64,000 nucleotides of DNA from Litoreibacter arenae DSM 19593 (GCF_000442275.2 NZ_KE557311.1:33311-97310); one strand, 5' to 3'. Positions 17,763-26,785 are shown, numbered from the stretch's first letter. A program made the numbers and translations. Notes: generated by a model from the letters alone, not told the origin.

Positions 17763-19451
17763 ATGCAGCAACAAAAATCCCTTCTGATCGTTCCGGCGGA
17801 GGTTAACGCTGAAGTTATCGCCTGCGAAGAAGGTCTGAGTTTCTGGGGCGGCGTAGACCCGGACACCGGCACCGTGATCGACGCGCATCATGACCTTCAC
17901 GGCCAATCCCTCGCAGGCAAAATCGTCCTCATGCCGACCAGCCGGGGTTCCTGTTCGGGCAGCGGCGTTCTGCTGCAACTGGCCCTGAACGGTCGCGCAC
18001 CGGCGGCGTTGATCTTTCGCGAGGATGAGGAGGTCCTGACGCTGGGTGCCGTGATTGCCTCACATATGTTCGACAGAACCGTCGGTGTGGCGCGGTTGGC
18101 GGCCTCCAACTATGACAATCTGCGCTCCAGAAAATCCGCACGGCTTCAGGGCAACATGCTGGCGGCAGAACAGTTTTCGATCGACCTGCACCGTGTAACG
18201 CAAACCGATTTGGAACTGACGCCAGCTGACAAGGCCATGCTGGCAGGGGACCAGGGGCGGTCCGTCGCCCTGGCGATGGAGGTCATCTGCGCCATGGCAG
18301 CTTCGCAAGGCGCAGAGCGGCTGATTGACGTTACGCGAGGCCATATTGACGGATGCATTTACGCCCATGATGCAAACCTCATTTTCGCCGAGACCATGGC
18401 CAGGATGGAGGCAAAGGTCGCCATACCGACAACGATCAATGCAATCTCCGTCGATCGCGAAAACTGGACCGACCACGGCGTATCGCCCAAGTTCGGGCAG
18501 GCCGCCAGCCGATTGGCGGACGCCTATGTCCGGATGGGGGCACGACCGACATTTACGTGTGCGCCTTATCTGGCCGACGACGTGCCGCAACTGGGCGAAA
18601 GCATCGGCTGGTCGGAATCGAATGCCGTTATTTTCGCCAACAGCGTGCTGGGGGCGCGGACGGCCAAACATCCCGACTACGTTGATCTGTTCATTGCTCT
18701 GACTGGCCGCGCACCGGAAACCGGGGTCTATCTGTCCGGGAACCGGCGCCCGCGGATGGTGATCGACGTTGATCCGCCCGCGGGATATGACGATGCCCTC
18801 TGGCCGCTGCTTGGTTGGATATCCGGTCATCTGGCCCCTGATCGGGTTCCTGTGTTGAGGGGGTTGGAAAAGGCCGCACCAAGCCGTGATGACCTGCGCG
18901 CCCTCTGTGCTGCTTTCGGAACGACCTCGGCTGCTGCCCTGCTGCATGTGGCAGGGGTGACACCGGAAGGCGATCTAGATCCGGTCAGCGATGCAGCCAC
19001 CGCAAGAATAACCCGAACTGACTTGGCAGCCGCATGGCGAGAACTCAATTCCGGCTCCAGCAGCGTTGATCTGATTGCTCTGGGAAGCCCGCACTTTTCG
19101 TTTGAAGAAACACGCAGCTTCGCCAATTTGATGGCGGGCAAGCAGAAGCATCCGGACATTTCCGTCATCATAACTCTGGGCCGTGATGTCATGGCGCGGG
19201 CGCAGTCCGAAGGATTGGTCGATCAGCTACAATCGGCAGGCGTTCAGTTTTACTCTGATCTGTGTTGGTGCTCGATTGTTGAACCGATGTTCCCGACGAA
19301 GGCCAAAACCCTGATGACGAACTCCGGCAAATACGCCCACTATGCACCCGGCTTGAGCGGAAGAGAGGTCCGGTTCGGTAGCCTTTCCGATTGCGCCAAA
19401 GCCGCCGTGACTGGGAATGCGCCGACTGATCCGCCCGGGTGGGTTCTATAG
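17763..19451 (+). CDS. Aconitase X, fused swivel (DUF126) and catalytic (DUF521) domains; cis-3-hydroxyproline dehydratase candidate
   Basis: 562-residue protein. Residues 1-135 form the small swivel domain, with LMPTSRGSCSGSGVLLQLA. Residues from about 150 form the large DUF521 catalytic domain, with LELTPADKAMLAGDQGRSVA, HIDGCIYAHDANLIFAE, VSPKFGQAASRLADAYVRMG and MTNSGKYAHYAPG. In many organisms these are two genes; here they are one chain. Characterised members dehydrate cis-3-hydroxy-L-proline or act as mevalonate-5-phosphate dehydratase in archaea. The bacterial fused form and the neighbouring binding protein favour a hydroxyproline-like substrate. No other hydroxyproline genes are visible. 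Confidence 0.85.
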   Translation: MQQQKSLLIVPAEVNAEVIACEEGLSFWGGVDPDTGTVIDAHHDLHGQSLAGKIVLMPTSRGSCSGSGVLLQLALNGRAPAALIFREDEEVLTLGAVIASHMFDRTVGVARLAASNYDNLRSRKSARLQGNMLAAEQFSIDLHRVTQTDLELTPADKAMLAGDQGRSVALAMEVICAMAASQGAERLIDVTRGHIDGCIYAHDANLIFAETMARMEAKVAIPTTINAISVDRENWTDHGVSPKFGQAASRLADAYVRMGARPTFTCAPYLADDVPQLGESIGWSESNAVIFANSVLGARTAKHPDYVDLFIALTGRAPETGVYLSGNRRPRMVIDVDPPAGYDDALWPLLGWISGHLAPDRVPVLRGLEKAAPSRDDLRALCAAFGTTSAAALLHVAGVTPEGDLDPVSDAATARITRTDLAAAWRELNSGSSSVDLIALGSPHFSFEETRSFANLMAGKQKHPDISVIITLGRDVMARAQSEGLVDQLQSAGVQFYSDLCWCSIVEPMFPTKAKTLMTNSGKYAHYAPGLSGREVRFGSLSDCAKAAVTGNAPTDPPGWVL

Positions 19452-19583
19452 ATCAAGAGGTTTTGCATTATTTTGGGCCAAGCGAGGTGCTTTTGCTGAC
19501 CGAAGTGCCGATTATCGTGCAAATCATCGACGGCCTGGCACCCGAAACAGGCTCGCTGCCCGCAACTTGGCTGGCCAAAGCAC

Positions 19584-19612
19584 GAAAAAAAGGGGCGGAT
19601 TACTCCGCCCCT
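19584..19612 (-). terminator. Intrinsic terminator of the DUF481 gene
   Basis: AGGGGCGGA / TCCGCCCCT perfect 9-bp stem (19591-19599, 19604-19612), loop TTAC on the plus strand. On the minus strand it is followed by seven T (19590-19584), the classic form, 65 nt beyond the stop of the gene ending at 19677. Confidence 0.85.
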
Positions 19613-19676
19613 CTCCCGTTCAATGTGACCTGACCTCTCGAGGGAAATCGTTCTGTCCGGCCACACCGGCAGATTT

Positions 19677-20531
19677 TTAGAAGCCCAGAACCAAGGACAC
19701 CCCTACGGTGTTGTCAGTCGACTTGCGGCCTGCGGTCGGGTCGCTGTTGTAGTCGGTTTTGTACGACACGCGGGTCGCCAGATTGTCGGACATCTTGAAG
19801 TTTACGCCCAGATCGTTCGACACGACGGTGTTCGCGGACGACGACAGTATGTCGGTATCATTGGTAAGCGACATCGTGTCCGTCAGCCTGAGGTAGTAGC
19901 GCGAAGAACCGATGACGGCTTCTTCCGTTTCAGACACGCCGGCGAAGTCTTTTGTATACCGCACACCGATACCGGCCTGCAGACGCCAGGCTTGCGTTGG
20001 CGTGTTGATCACACGATAGCCGGGACCGAAGCCCAGAAACGCGTCTGTGGAGTTGCCTTCAACGACGTTGCCAGCGGTATCGACCGAGAAGCCGTCCCAT
20101 TCGTAGCGACCGATGCCGAACAGGTAGAACTTCTCGTTGAAGTAACGCTGTGCTTCATAGGTCGCGAAGAACTTCTCTTCGTTCTTCTGGTTGTTCGCTT
20201 CGCCATACTCGATCGCGAAACCGGCAGAGTGGTTCCACGCGCCGATGCCGTAGGACAGACGTCCAGCGCCGGACAACTCGCCATTGTCGGTGTTGCCCGA
20301 GGTGCCGGATGCCGTCACCGCCAGAGAGCCGCTAAAGCCCTGCCGCACGCCATTGGGACCGAAGCGTTCGTCGTCATCGCCACGCTCCAGATCGTCCGTC
20401 ACATCGTCGCGGATATCGTCAATGCGGTCGTCCAAAGCTTTGGTGCCCAAAACGCGTTCTTGCGCCATAACAGGCGACGCAACTAGCAACGCGACCGCGG
20501 ATGCGGTCGCAAGTTTAGAAACAAGTCTCAT
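19677..20531 (-). CDS. DUF481 (YdiY-like) outer-membrane beta-barrel protein
   Basis: 284-residue exported protein. The signal peptide MRLVSKLATASAVALLVASP is cleaved near VMA-Q. A short acidic segment (DDRIDDIRDDVTDDLERGDD) then leads into alternating aromatic/polar strands typical of a DUF481 barrel, ending in ...GVSLVLGF with a C-terminal Phe for BAM recognition. GGAAAGGA upstream favours the ATG at 20531 over one six codons earlier. It is monocistronic with a good terminator. The function of DUF481 proteins is unknown, though some respond to salt or acid. Confidence 0.85.
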   Translation of the reverse strand: MRLVSKLATASAVALLVASPVMAQERVLGTKALDDRIDDIRDDVTDDLERGDDDERFGPNGVRQGFSGSLAVTASGTSGNTDNGELSGAGRLSYGIGAWNHSAGFAIEYGEANNQKNEEKFFATYEAQRYFNEKFYLFGIGRYEWDGFSVDTAGNVVEGNSTDAFLGFGPGYRVINTPTQAWRLQAGIGVRYTKDFAGVSETEEAVIGSSRYYLRLTDTMSLTNDTDILSSSANTVVSNDLGVNFKMSDNLATRVSYKTDYNSDPTAGRKSTDNTVGVSLVLGF

Positions 20532-21400
20532 GGGTTGATCCTTTCCCAATTAATGTGACGGCTTTCCGACACGAACGCCGGAGCTCGAAAAGCAAAGATG
20601 CTAGGCCAAGATGTGGGGGGAAAATTGCGTAATACAAACGCCAAATAACTGGTTTATATTTTTTCGATTGTTATGGAACTTTTTGCGATCCGGTAAGTAG
20701 GCCCTGCCACTGTAAACTTTTGCTTTTCTTGATGTTTTCGAACATCTCAAACAGCGCCAATCACATCGTTATCGCGCGGTCCAAGTGATTTATTTCACAC
20801 AGTGGCAAGTTATCGCTCAGTGCCGTGAAATCTGCATTTAATTGAGGTTCGAGAAAAAACCTAAGCCTTCGATGAATGACGGGGGTTTTTCGTTTTTCGA
20901 AAAGTGCTCGATGGGTTTGCATACGACCAATCAAAAGCGTGCTGCCGGGGAGTTTCAATAAAAAAATTTCATTCGGGACTATGTGTGATCATCAGAGCTT
21001 TTGGAAGCGAAAGCAGTTTAACCAGAAGACTGTCTGATTAATGGAGTACTGAATATCAGCGCGCGTCATTCCGTTTGGTGCGGAACTATCCCATGCGTTT
21101 TTAGTCGATCCGCTTTTGATCGCCATGCATCTGAAAGATGAGTGGGCAGCGGCAGACTATGCAGGCAAACTCGAGCAACTGCCCAAGTCCGCCCTTGAAG
21201 TCCGGCTGGAGCAGAAGGGCAATTTCCACATTTATGTTCGCCCTTTGCTACATGGAACGCTCGGCAAGAAGTAGATGACAGGAGCTTTTGCATTAGCGGG
21301 TAGATTGGCGAGTTTTCGTACTTTTGAGGTTGGTCAGACCGCGCAAGTCCCCATTCAAGCACCACCGTTTTCCGCAAGACACCGCTCCCTGCGCCGCGGG
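20532..21400. other. AT-rich intergenic stretch with gene debris
   Basis: Lower GC than the flanks (for example TATATTTTTTCG near 20658). The first ~100 bp should hold the promoter of the DUF481 gene. I see no convincing gene between 20550 and 21050. A 74-codon coding-like tail lies at 21053-21274 and IS remnants begin at about 21401. Confidence 0.5.
21053..21274 (+). pseudogene. Coding-like C-terminal fragment, unrecognised
   Basis: An open frame without a proper start or ribosome site ends ...KNLGKK-type basic tail (HFIYVRPLLHGTLGKK region at 21220-21274). It contains SHAFLVDPLLIAMHLKDEW and KLEQLPKSALEVRLEQKG, which read like real protein. It is probably the tail of a gene whose front was removed by the IS events just downstream. 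I do not recognise the family. Confidence 0.3.
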
Positions 21401-21539
21401 TTAATATTTGCGCTGTCCCCTATCCTATCAAGACGCGGTCGATCTTCTGTAATAGCGTGGAGACACCGTTGAACGGTCGAACGTTCTTCGCTGGGTTCAG
21501 AAGTTTGGCCCGGAATTGACCAAACAAACGGAGCAGTAG
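21401..21539 (+). mobile_element. IS6-family transposase N-terminal remnant
   Basis: The plus strand reads VNICAVPLSYQDAVDLL, two stop codons, RGDTVERSNVLRWVQKFG and PELTKQTEQ-stop. This is the IS6 DNA-binding region (LSYRDVEELMAERG...VDHSTVYRWVQKFGPEL pattern). The RWYLRH block and the DDE domain are missing. A 34-base part (21490-21523) recurs in inverted orientation at 25832-25865 with three differences. Confidence 0.75.
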
Positions 21540-21550
21540 CTGTGGACCTG

Positions 21551-21694
21551 TCACGGTTTGATGGCATCGCGCCATCTATAAAAACTGGACCTTCCGACCC
21601 CAAAATACCGGCAGGCCTTGCGAGTATTGCCGATCGTCTCGGCGTGCTGAAGCACTCTAAGTTTGCGTTGAATGTCGCGTTCTTCGTTTGTCAT
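21551..21694 (-). mobile_element. IS481-like transposase N-terminal remnant
   Basis: 47 residues starting MTNEERDIQRKLRVLQHAET, followed by GNTRKACRYFGVGRSSFYRW and then a stop. This is the helix-turn-helix head of an IS481-type integrase-core transposase. GGAGGAAG precedes the ATG at 21694. The catalytic part is absent. Confidence 0.7.
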
Positions 21695-21784
21695 GAATAC
21701 TTCCTCCATCCCAAATCAGGGTATTTACAGGAAGTGTCCCGAGAGTCCGTACATATCTACAGTTTGCGACAAAGCCCTATTCCC

Positions 21785-22171
21785 TCAATACACAGCCTTA
21801 TTAAGCATTATGTGAACGCGTGAGCCTGTTTTGAGCGGTGCGCTGCCCCGGGCGAGCAACCAGCCATCCGCTTTTTCTAGACGCGCCACGATTTCCAATG
21901 TTGAGGAGGCTTGCGAATTTGAGGGCATGGAGAAGGCAATCATCTTTGACTTTCCATCACTTTTGACGCGGGTTTTCTCGGCGTTGTGTCGCGCAGTGTT
22001 CTTCGCAGAATCTTCAACAGATATCTCGATTTCACCTTCCGGAATAACTGCGCCGCCCTCGAACCCGACTTCGCCGCGGATATCGTGCGACTGCGCCGCG
22101 GCACTCCTGAAGGACGTAGCAATCGCCGCTGCCGCCATCAAAACCGCGCGACGGGTGGTGAAACCTTTCAT
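21785..22171 (-). CDS. Exported YbaY-like small protein
   Basis: 128-residue protein with an N-terminal export signal MKGFTTRRAVLMAAAAIATS cleaved near SAAAQ; the double arginine could mean Tat export. The mature part DIRGEVGFEGGAVIPEGEIE then ISVEDSAKNT resembles the start of YbaY/META-like beta-barrel domains, which hold one small barrel in the periplasm. The start is set at 22171, where AAGGGAAAA lies upstream; longer frames overlap the RTX gene terminator. It lies 92 nt downstream of the RTX protease on the same strand, and both are bracketed by IS6 remnants. The function is unknown. Confidence 0.65.
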   Translation of the reverse strand: MKGFTTRRAVLMAAAAIATSFRSAAAQSHDIRGEVGFEGGAVIPEGEIEISVEDSAKNTARHNAEKTRVKSDGKSKMIAFSMPSNSQASSTLEIVARLEKADGWLLARGSAPLKTGSRVHIMLNKAVY

Positions 22172-22225
22172 TGCCAATTTTCCCTTATTGGTGAGATGCC
22201 CGTGCCAACACACAGGGCTTTTGCC

Positions 22226-22253
22226 GGGAGGGGCACCCGAAGGCGCCCCTCCC
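22226..22253 (-). terminator. UUCG-tetraloop hairpin after the RTX protease gene
   Basis: On the minus strand GGGAGGGGCGCC, TTCG, GGTGCCCCTCCC: a 12-bp stem with one G-U pair closed by C(UUCG)G, an exceptionally stable loop. It begins 10 nt past the stop at 22263. No T-run follows, so it may stop transcription inefficiently or protect the mRNA 3' end before the YbaY-like gene. Confidence 0.6.
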
Positions 22254-22262
22254 GATGTCGAT

Positions 22263-25200
22263 CTAGATGATAACGAAGTCATCTGCCGAAAGGTTCAGGT
22301 TTGTGCTGATCCGGGCAAACTGAATGGACTCAATGTCTCCGGAACCATCCGCGTCGTAGGACAGCACCCCGTCATCGGTGTCGTAGATGATGCGGTCGCT
22401 GGCGTCGAAAGCCACACCTGACGAGCTTTGATAGAAGGCATCGAAGGACAATGCGCCATCGCCGCCCACGGTCTCGAAGATCAGGTTGTCCAGCAGGATC
22501 AGGTCGTCGTCTGCATCGAAATCCCTGATCCAGTCGACATTGCCGTCCCCAAGCGCGGTGGAGAAGCGGAAGGAATCCTCCCCCGCGCCGCCGATCAGGA
22601 TATCCGCGGCAAGTCCGCCATCCAGCAGGTCGCTGCCACGGTTGCCGCGAAGCGTATCGGACCCTGCAACGCCCGGTTGAACCGGCTCGGGCGGGAAATC
22701 GACCGACACGTTCAGCGTATATGTCGAGCCGTCCGGCACCGCCTCCGTCCAGCCGCCTTGCGTGCTGGTCGGGGTCCAGCTTCCTTCGACAATGTAGTAG
22801 GTGCCGGTTTCCTCGACCACGAAGGCAACGCTGGAATCGCGGTTGCTTGTGGAGCCGGGATCGCCGCCGCCATCGTCATTCTCGGCGACGATATTGCCAT
22901 TGCTGTCCAGCAGCCGGACCCAACTGTCATGGACGTTGGGGTCGGCAATCCCGTCGATGTCGATGGAGATGGACGTGCCAGCGGCCAGCTCGATGCTGTA
23001 GTATCCCGCCAGCCCGTTTCCGGTCGCGTTGACGGTCGTATGAAGGACGGTCGTCGAGTCGAAGATGTTCGGGTCTTCCTCCAAAGAGAAGTTGTCCGAG
23101 ATATCGAAGGCGGTCGCGATGGAGTTGTTCGTCGCATCCGGCCCGAGCGTGGCATAGCCCGTGCCCAAGCCCGGTTCGGGTAACGGCTCGCCCTGATAGG
23201 CGTAGTCGCCGAGCAGGATGTCGTCGCCCGCGCCGCCGCGAATGTTGTCGTCACCGCCTTGGCCGGTCAGCACATTGGCACCGTTGTCGCCCCTGATCCG
23301 GTCGTTGAAGCCGGAGCCGGAGAGGTTTTCGATCGAATTATAGGTGTCCCCCTCCGATCCGTCCCTGCGCAGGTCAAGCCTGACCCTGCCTGTCGCGTCG
23401 GCGTAGTCCGCCGTGTCGCTACCTGCGCCGCCATTCAGAATGTCCGCGCCGTCACCACCTGTCAGAATATCGTCGCCTGACCCGCCGGAGAGTTCGTTCG
23501 CCCCGTCGGTGCCTATCAGGTGGTCATCATGGAACGAGCCGACAGCGTTTTCGAAATCCACCACGAAATCATGCCGGATAACCGTGCCACGTCCCACGAT
23601 CTGCACCGGGCCATCCGCGTCGCCACCACGGGCCGTGCCAGCCGCGAGATCAACCGTCACCCCGTCGGAGCTGCCCGCGTAGACCACCGTGTCAATGCCC
23701 TCGCCGCCGTTCATGTAGTCCTGACCGCCGCCGCCGATAATCGTGTCGTTGCCTCCTTCGCCGTAAAGGATATCGCCGTCAGCACCGCCGTCCAAAATGT
23801 CATCGCCATCACGGCCATTGAAGACGTCGCCGCCGCCGCGGCCCCAGAAGTGGTTGGCATCCGAGGTGCCGATAAACCGGTCGATGCGGTCATCGGAGCC
23901 GATCAGGTTCTCGATGTCGTAGAACGTGTCGCCCGACGCGGTGCCACCGCTGGCAATGTTCTGTTCCAGATTGACGAGCAGTTGGAAGGGGCTCTCCCTG
24001 CTGTAGTCGACCGTGTCGACACCCGCGCCGCCCCTGAAGATATCAATCCCGGCCTGACCGCTCAGTATGTCGTCGCCGTCACCGCCATCGAGGATATCGT
24101 TGCCGGCACCCCCAAGGATCGTGTCGTTGCCATCGCCGCCATAGAGCGAGTCGTCGCCGTCGTCGCTCTCCGTCTGGTCGTCAAGCTGCGCGACGGGGAT
24201 CGTGTTGTTGATATCGCGGCTGGCAAGCGTATCACGACCGCCGATGATGAGATCATCGCCCCCCAGCCCAAAGATCGTGTCGCTTCCCGCACCACCATCG
24301 AGCACATTATTTCCGGCGTCGCCGAATATGATGCTGGTCAGCGTGTTGTCGCCAACGCTGGGCGGGGTTCCGCTGCCACCGACAACTGGCGGCGCGGTCG
24401 ATTGGTCGACGTAGATGATGGTTTCGACGTTATCGATGCTTCCGATATCCAGATCGGTCGACAGCACGATAACGGTGTCGTTGCCGCCGTCTTCCTCTTC
24501 GCGCACGATGTCGTCGAGGGAGTCGACAAAGTAGGTATCGTCGCCATCATAGCCCGCCATGCGGTCCGCGCCGCCACGACCGTCCAGAACGTTATTGCCG
24601 TCATTGCCGATCAGGATGTCGTCATGGGCGCTGCCGATGCCGTTCTCGATGTAATACTCGGTCCCGTCAGCATTGTGCCCCGCAAAAATCGACACGTTGT
24701 TGTTGTGTCCGTTGACGCTGGAAAACTGCCCTGCGCGCAGGTCTAGGATGGTGCCTGCGGTCGAGCCGGAGAAGTTGATCGTGTCCGTGCCGCCGGTGTC
24801 ATGGATGACGAAGCCGATATCGCGCGTCATGCCTGACGAGGTCAGCTCGTAGCCATATTCGGTGCTGCCAAAGCCGTAGACGTTGTCGCCCGTCATCAGG
24901 TCAATGGTCTCGTAGGTCCGCACGCCGTCCTCGTCGACTGTCGAGAAAAAGCGGCGGATCACAGCTTCGATGTCAGCCATAAGCGGCGTTGACGCCGACC
25001 AACGGGTGTCCTCGCCGACATCTATCCCGTCGAAATAGGACATGACGCTGTATTGCTGGCGGTCATAGGTCCATGTCGCATTGTTGAGGTAGTTGATCTG
25101 TATGCCACCGGGGCCACTGTAGTTGTAAAGGCCGGGGTGGTTCAGGCCGAACTCATGCCCGAATTCATGAATGAAGGAATCGAACACATAGCCGCCGATA

Positions 25201-25604
25201 TCCGTCAGGTTGGGCTCGGTGTCATGGAACCGTTGACCCACGCTGACATAGCGGTTGGCGGAGAAGGCGCTGCCATCATTTGGCTCGCCCAGCTCGGGGC
25301 TGACAACCCGCATCCAGTCGGTCGTGCTGTCCCAGGGCGTGTCGTCGACGATTTCAAACTCAAGCGGCGTGACAGAGGCCCACATCTGCAAGGCACCGAC
25401 TGCCGCCGCCTGATATTCGGGGTGGTTGCTGAGTTCTTCGACGTTGATCCGCAGCGGCTCCGCCGCGATCTCGGGCGTCAGGCTGCGATTCAGCGCGCCG
25501 AGATAGTCGAGATAGGCTTCATAATCTTCGCTTTTTCCATAGGGGTTATCCGGCGTTTGGTCGTTCACCCACCATTGATCGCTGTTTTGATTTGAATCTG
25601 GCAT
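22263..25604 (-). CDS. Serralysin-type (M10) RTX metalloprotease with PPC domain
   Basis: 1113-residue secreted zinc protease. The zinc motif HEFGHEFGLNHPG starts at His146 (His146, Glu147, His150, His156), followed by the Met-turn YSVMSYF. From about residue 330 there are several blocks of Ca-binding GGxGxDxxx nonapeptides (GNDGNNVLDGRGGADRMAG type). Residues ~855-960 form a bacterial pre-peptidase C-terminal (PPC) domain (SWVRLLDSNGNIVAEND). Then come a final RTX block and a serralysin C-terminal region ending LSADDFVII, the type I secretion signal. There is no N-terminal signal peptide, as expected. GGGAG upstream favours the ATG at 25604. No type I exporter genes are in the window. Confidence 0.93.
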   Translation of the reverse strand: MPDSNQNSDQWWVNDQTPDNPYGKSEDYEAYLDYLGALNRSLTPEIAAEPLRINVEELSNHPEYQAAAVGALQMWASVTPLEFEIVDDTPWDSTTDWMRVVSPELGEPNDGSAFSANRYVSVGQRFHDTEPNLTDIGGYVFDSFIHEFGHEFGLNHPGLYNYSGPGGIQINYLNNATWTYDRQQYSVMSYFDGIDVGEDTRWSASTPLMADIEAVIRRFFSTVDEDGVRTYETIDLMTGDNVYGFGSTEYGYELTSSGMTRDIGFVIHDTGGTDTINFSGSTAGTILDLRAGQFSSVNGHNNNVSIFAGHNADGTEYYIENGIGSAHDDILIGNDGNNVLDGRGGADRMAGYDGDDTYFVDSLDDIVREEEDGGNDTVIVLSTDLDIGSIDNVETIIYVDQSTAPPVVGGSGTPPSVGDNTLTSIIFGDAGNNVLDGGAGSDTIFGLGGDDLIIGGRDTLASRDINNTIPVAQLDDQTESDDGDDSLYGGDGNDTILGGAGNDILDGGDGDDILSGQAGIDIFRGGAGVDTVDYSRESPFQLLVNLEQNIASGGTASGDTFYDIENLIGSDDRIDRFIGTSDANHFWGRGGGDVFNGRDGDDILDGGADGDILYGEGGNDTIIGGGGQDYMNGGEGIDTVVYAGSSDGVTVDLAAGTARGGDADGPVQIVGRGTVIRHDFVVDFENAVGSFHDDHLIGTDGANELSGGSGDDILTGGDGADILNGGAGSDTADYADATGRVRLDLRRDGSEGDTYNSIENLSGSGFNDRIRGDNGANVLTGQGGDDNIRGGAGDDILLGDYAYQGEPLPEPGLGTGYATLGPDATNNSIATAFDISDNFSLEEDPNIFDSTTVLHTTVNATGNGLAGYYSIELAAGTSISIDIDGIADPNVHDSWVRLLDSNGNIVAENDDGGGDPGSTSNRDSSVAFVVEETGTYYIVEGSWTPTSTQGGWTEAVPDGSTYTLNVSVDFPPEPVQPGVAGSDTLRGNRGSDLLDGGLAADILIGGAGEDSFRFSTALGDGNVDWIRDFDADDDLILLDNLIFETVGGDGALSFDAFYQSSSGVAFDASDRIIYDTDDGVLSYDADGSGDIESIQFARISTNLNLSADDFVII

Positions 25605-26045
25605 TTCAGAGGCTCCCGGTCTCACACCCGTGGTCAAGAACGGCTGTGTGGTTTCGCTGCTGCCAATTCCCGGCACGAACGGCACGCAAAATCTGTTAGG
25701 ATTCTTCCCCTTTCCCGATCATTTAATAATGTCCCTGTCGCGTCTATTAAGCCGACGAGTACTTGCGAAATTGGGTCAATGCTGCTATGCGGACTCACCC
25801 CCGAAAATTTCAGTTTTGCGCTGGTTCTGTCTTGGTCAATTCCGGGCCGGACTTCTGAACCCGGCGACACGCAGTCGTCGATCAACCCTGCCCCACGCTC
25901 GGCCAATAGCTCGTTTCATACAACGGTCCCCTTCCAGCGACTGCCGTAGATGCAATGAACCGCCTACCCGGAGTGTGTATTAATTTCCACTTCCACTCCT
26001 AACCGATTAAAGGTTCATTATAGAATTCCATTCAAGGGGTACAGC
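25605..26045. other. Intergenic region upstream of RTX and crp-like genes
   Basis: Holds the divergent promoters of the RTX protease (minus) and the Crp-family gene (plus), separated by an IS6 remnant at about 25800-25930. AAGGGG at 26034-26039 is the ribosome site of the crp-like gene. I see no gene. Confidence 0.5.
25800..25930 (-). mobile_element. IS6-family transposase N-terminal remnant (second copy)
   Basis: The minus strand reads ELLAERGAG in one frame and, after a shift, STTACRRVQKSGPELTKTE in another, matching the IS6 helix-turn-helix region. The stretch 25832-25865 is the inverted partner of 21490-21523 (31 of 34 bases equal). It is heavily decayed and has no DDE domain. Confidence 0.6.
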
Positions 26046-26783
26046 ATGTCAACATCCAGCGCCGTCGTACCCATGAGCTTTGGCTTTATTGACCATGCGC
26101 TTGTTGAGGAATACTTGAACCTCCAACCGCCCGCCGCAATCATTGCCGAGTCCAAAGGCAAGATGATCGTTCAGGAGGGGGACTTTGTCGACCATTCCAT
26201 GTTGTTGCTGGAAGGCTGGATCGGCCTATCCAAGATGCTGCCGGACGGCGAGACGCAAATTATCGACATACTTCTCCCCGGGGATTTCGCGCTGGTCGGC
26301 GCGCATTATGCGAACAAGGCCGCCTGCTCGATCGAAGCTCTGAGCGATGTGCGCTTCATCAATATTCGACCGCACCACGCCAATGGACCAAGCAAGGTGA
26401 TGCAGCATGTGCGCGAGATGATGGCCGCAGAGATCGTCACCACACAAGCCCGAACGGCCGAGCTAATGCTACGGATAGGCAAGGGTAACGCCGCCAACCG
26501 CATCGCATATGCGCTGCTGGAATTCTTCGTCCGCCTTGAGGATGTCGGGCGCACGCAGGACAGATCTTACGTCTTTCCGATAACGCAACAAAAATTCGGG
26601 GAGTTTACCGGCTTGAGCAATGTTCACGTATGCCGGACCCTGCGACGCCTAGAGCGCGACGGGATCATCTCGCACCCGACCCCGACGAGGATCGAGTTGA
26701 CGGATATGGACGCGCTTTGCGACATAGCCGAGATTGATCTGGAGAGCTTCCGGGAAGAAATCATTATCAGGCGGCGTAAATAG
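26046..26783 (+). CDS. Crp/Fnr family transcriptional regulator
   Basis: 245-residue regulator. An N-terminal cyclic-nucleotide-type beta-roll (about residues 20-120: KMIVQEGDFVDHSMLLLEGW, LLPGDFALVG), a dimerisation helix, then a C-terminal winged helix with FGEFTGLSNVHVCRTLRRLE as recognition region. It has no N-terminal cysteine cluster, so it is not an Fe-S oxygen sensor of the FnrL type. The recognition helix differs from the classic FNR ExxSR. It is convergent with the CBS/ATPase block and may control it or the arginine/PHA genes; that is inferred from position only. Confidence 0.88.
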   Translation: MSTSSAVVPMSFGFIDHALVEEYLNLQPPAAIIAESKGKMIVQEGDFVDHSMLLLEGWIGLSKMLPDGETQIIDILLPGDFALVGAHYANKAACSIEALSDVRFINIRPHHANGPSKVMQHVREMMAAEIVTTQARTAELMLRIGKGNAANRIAYALLEFFVRLEDVGRTQDRSYVFPITQQKFGEFTGLSNVHVCRTLRRLERDGIISHPTPTRIELTDMDALCDIAEIDLESFREEIIIRRRK

Positions 26784-26785
26784 AG

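Noticed and set aside
19439..19633. Small plus-strand frame after the aconitase X gene
   Set aside because: It covers the intrinsic terminator of the opposite gene and has no family resemblance.
23250..24620. Short tandem repeats that could suggest a CRISPR or minisatellite
   Set aside because: They are degenerate codons for Ca-binding nonapeptides inside the RTX protein, without identical repeats and spacers.
22428..24746. Long plus-strand frames rich in Val/Ala opposite the RTX gene
   Set aside because: They mirror the repetitive GGxGxDxxx coding sequence on the minus strand.
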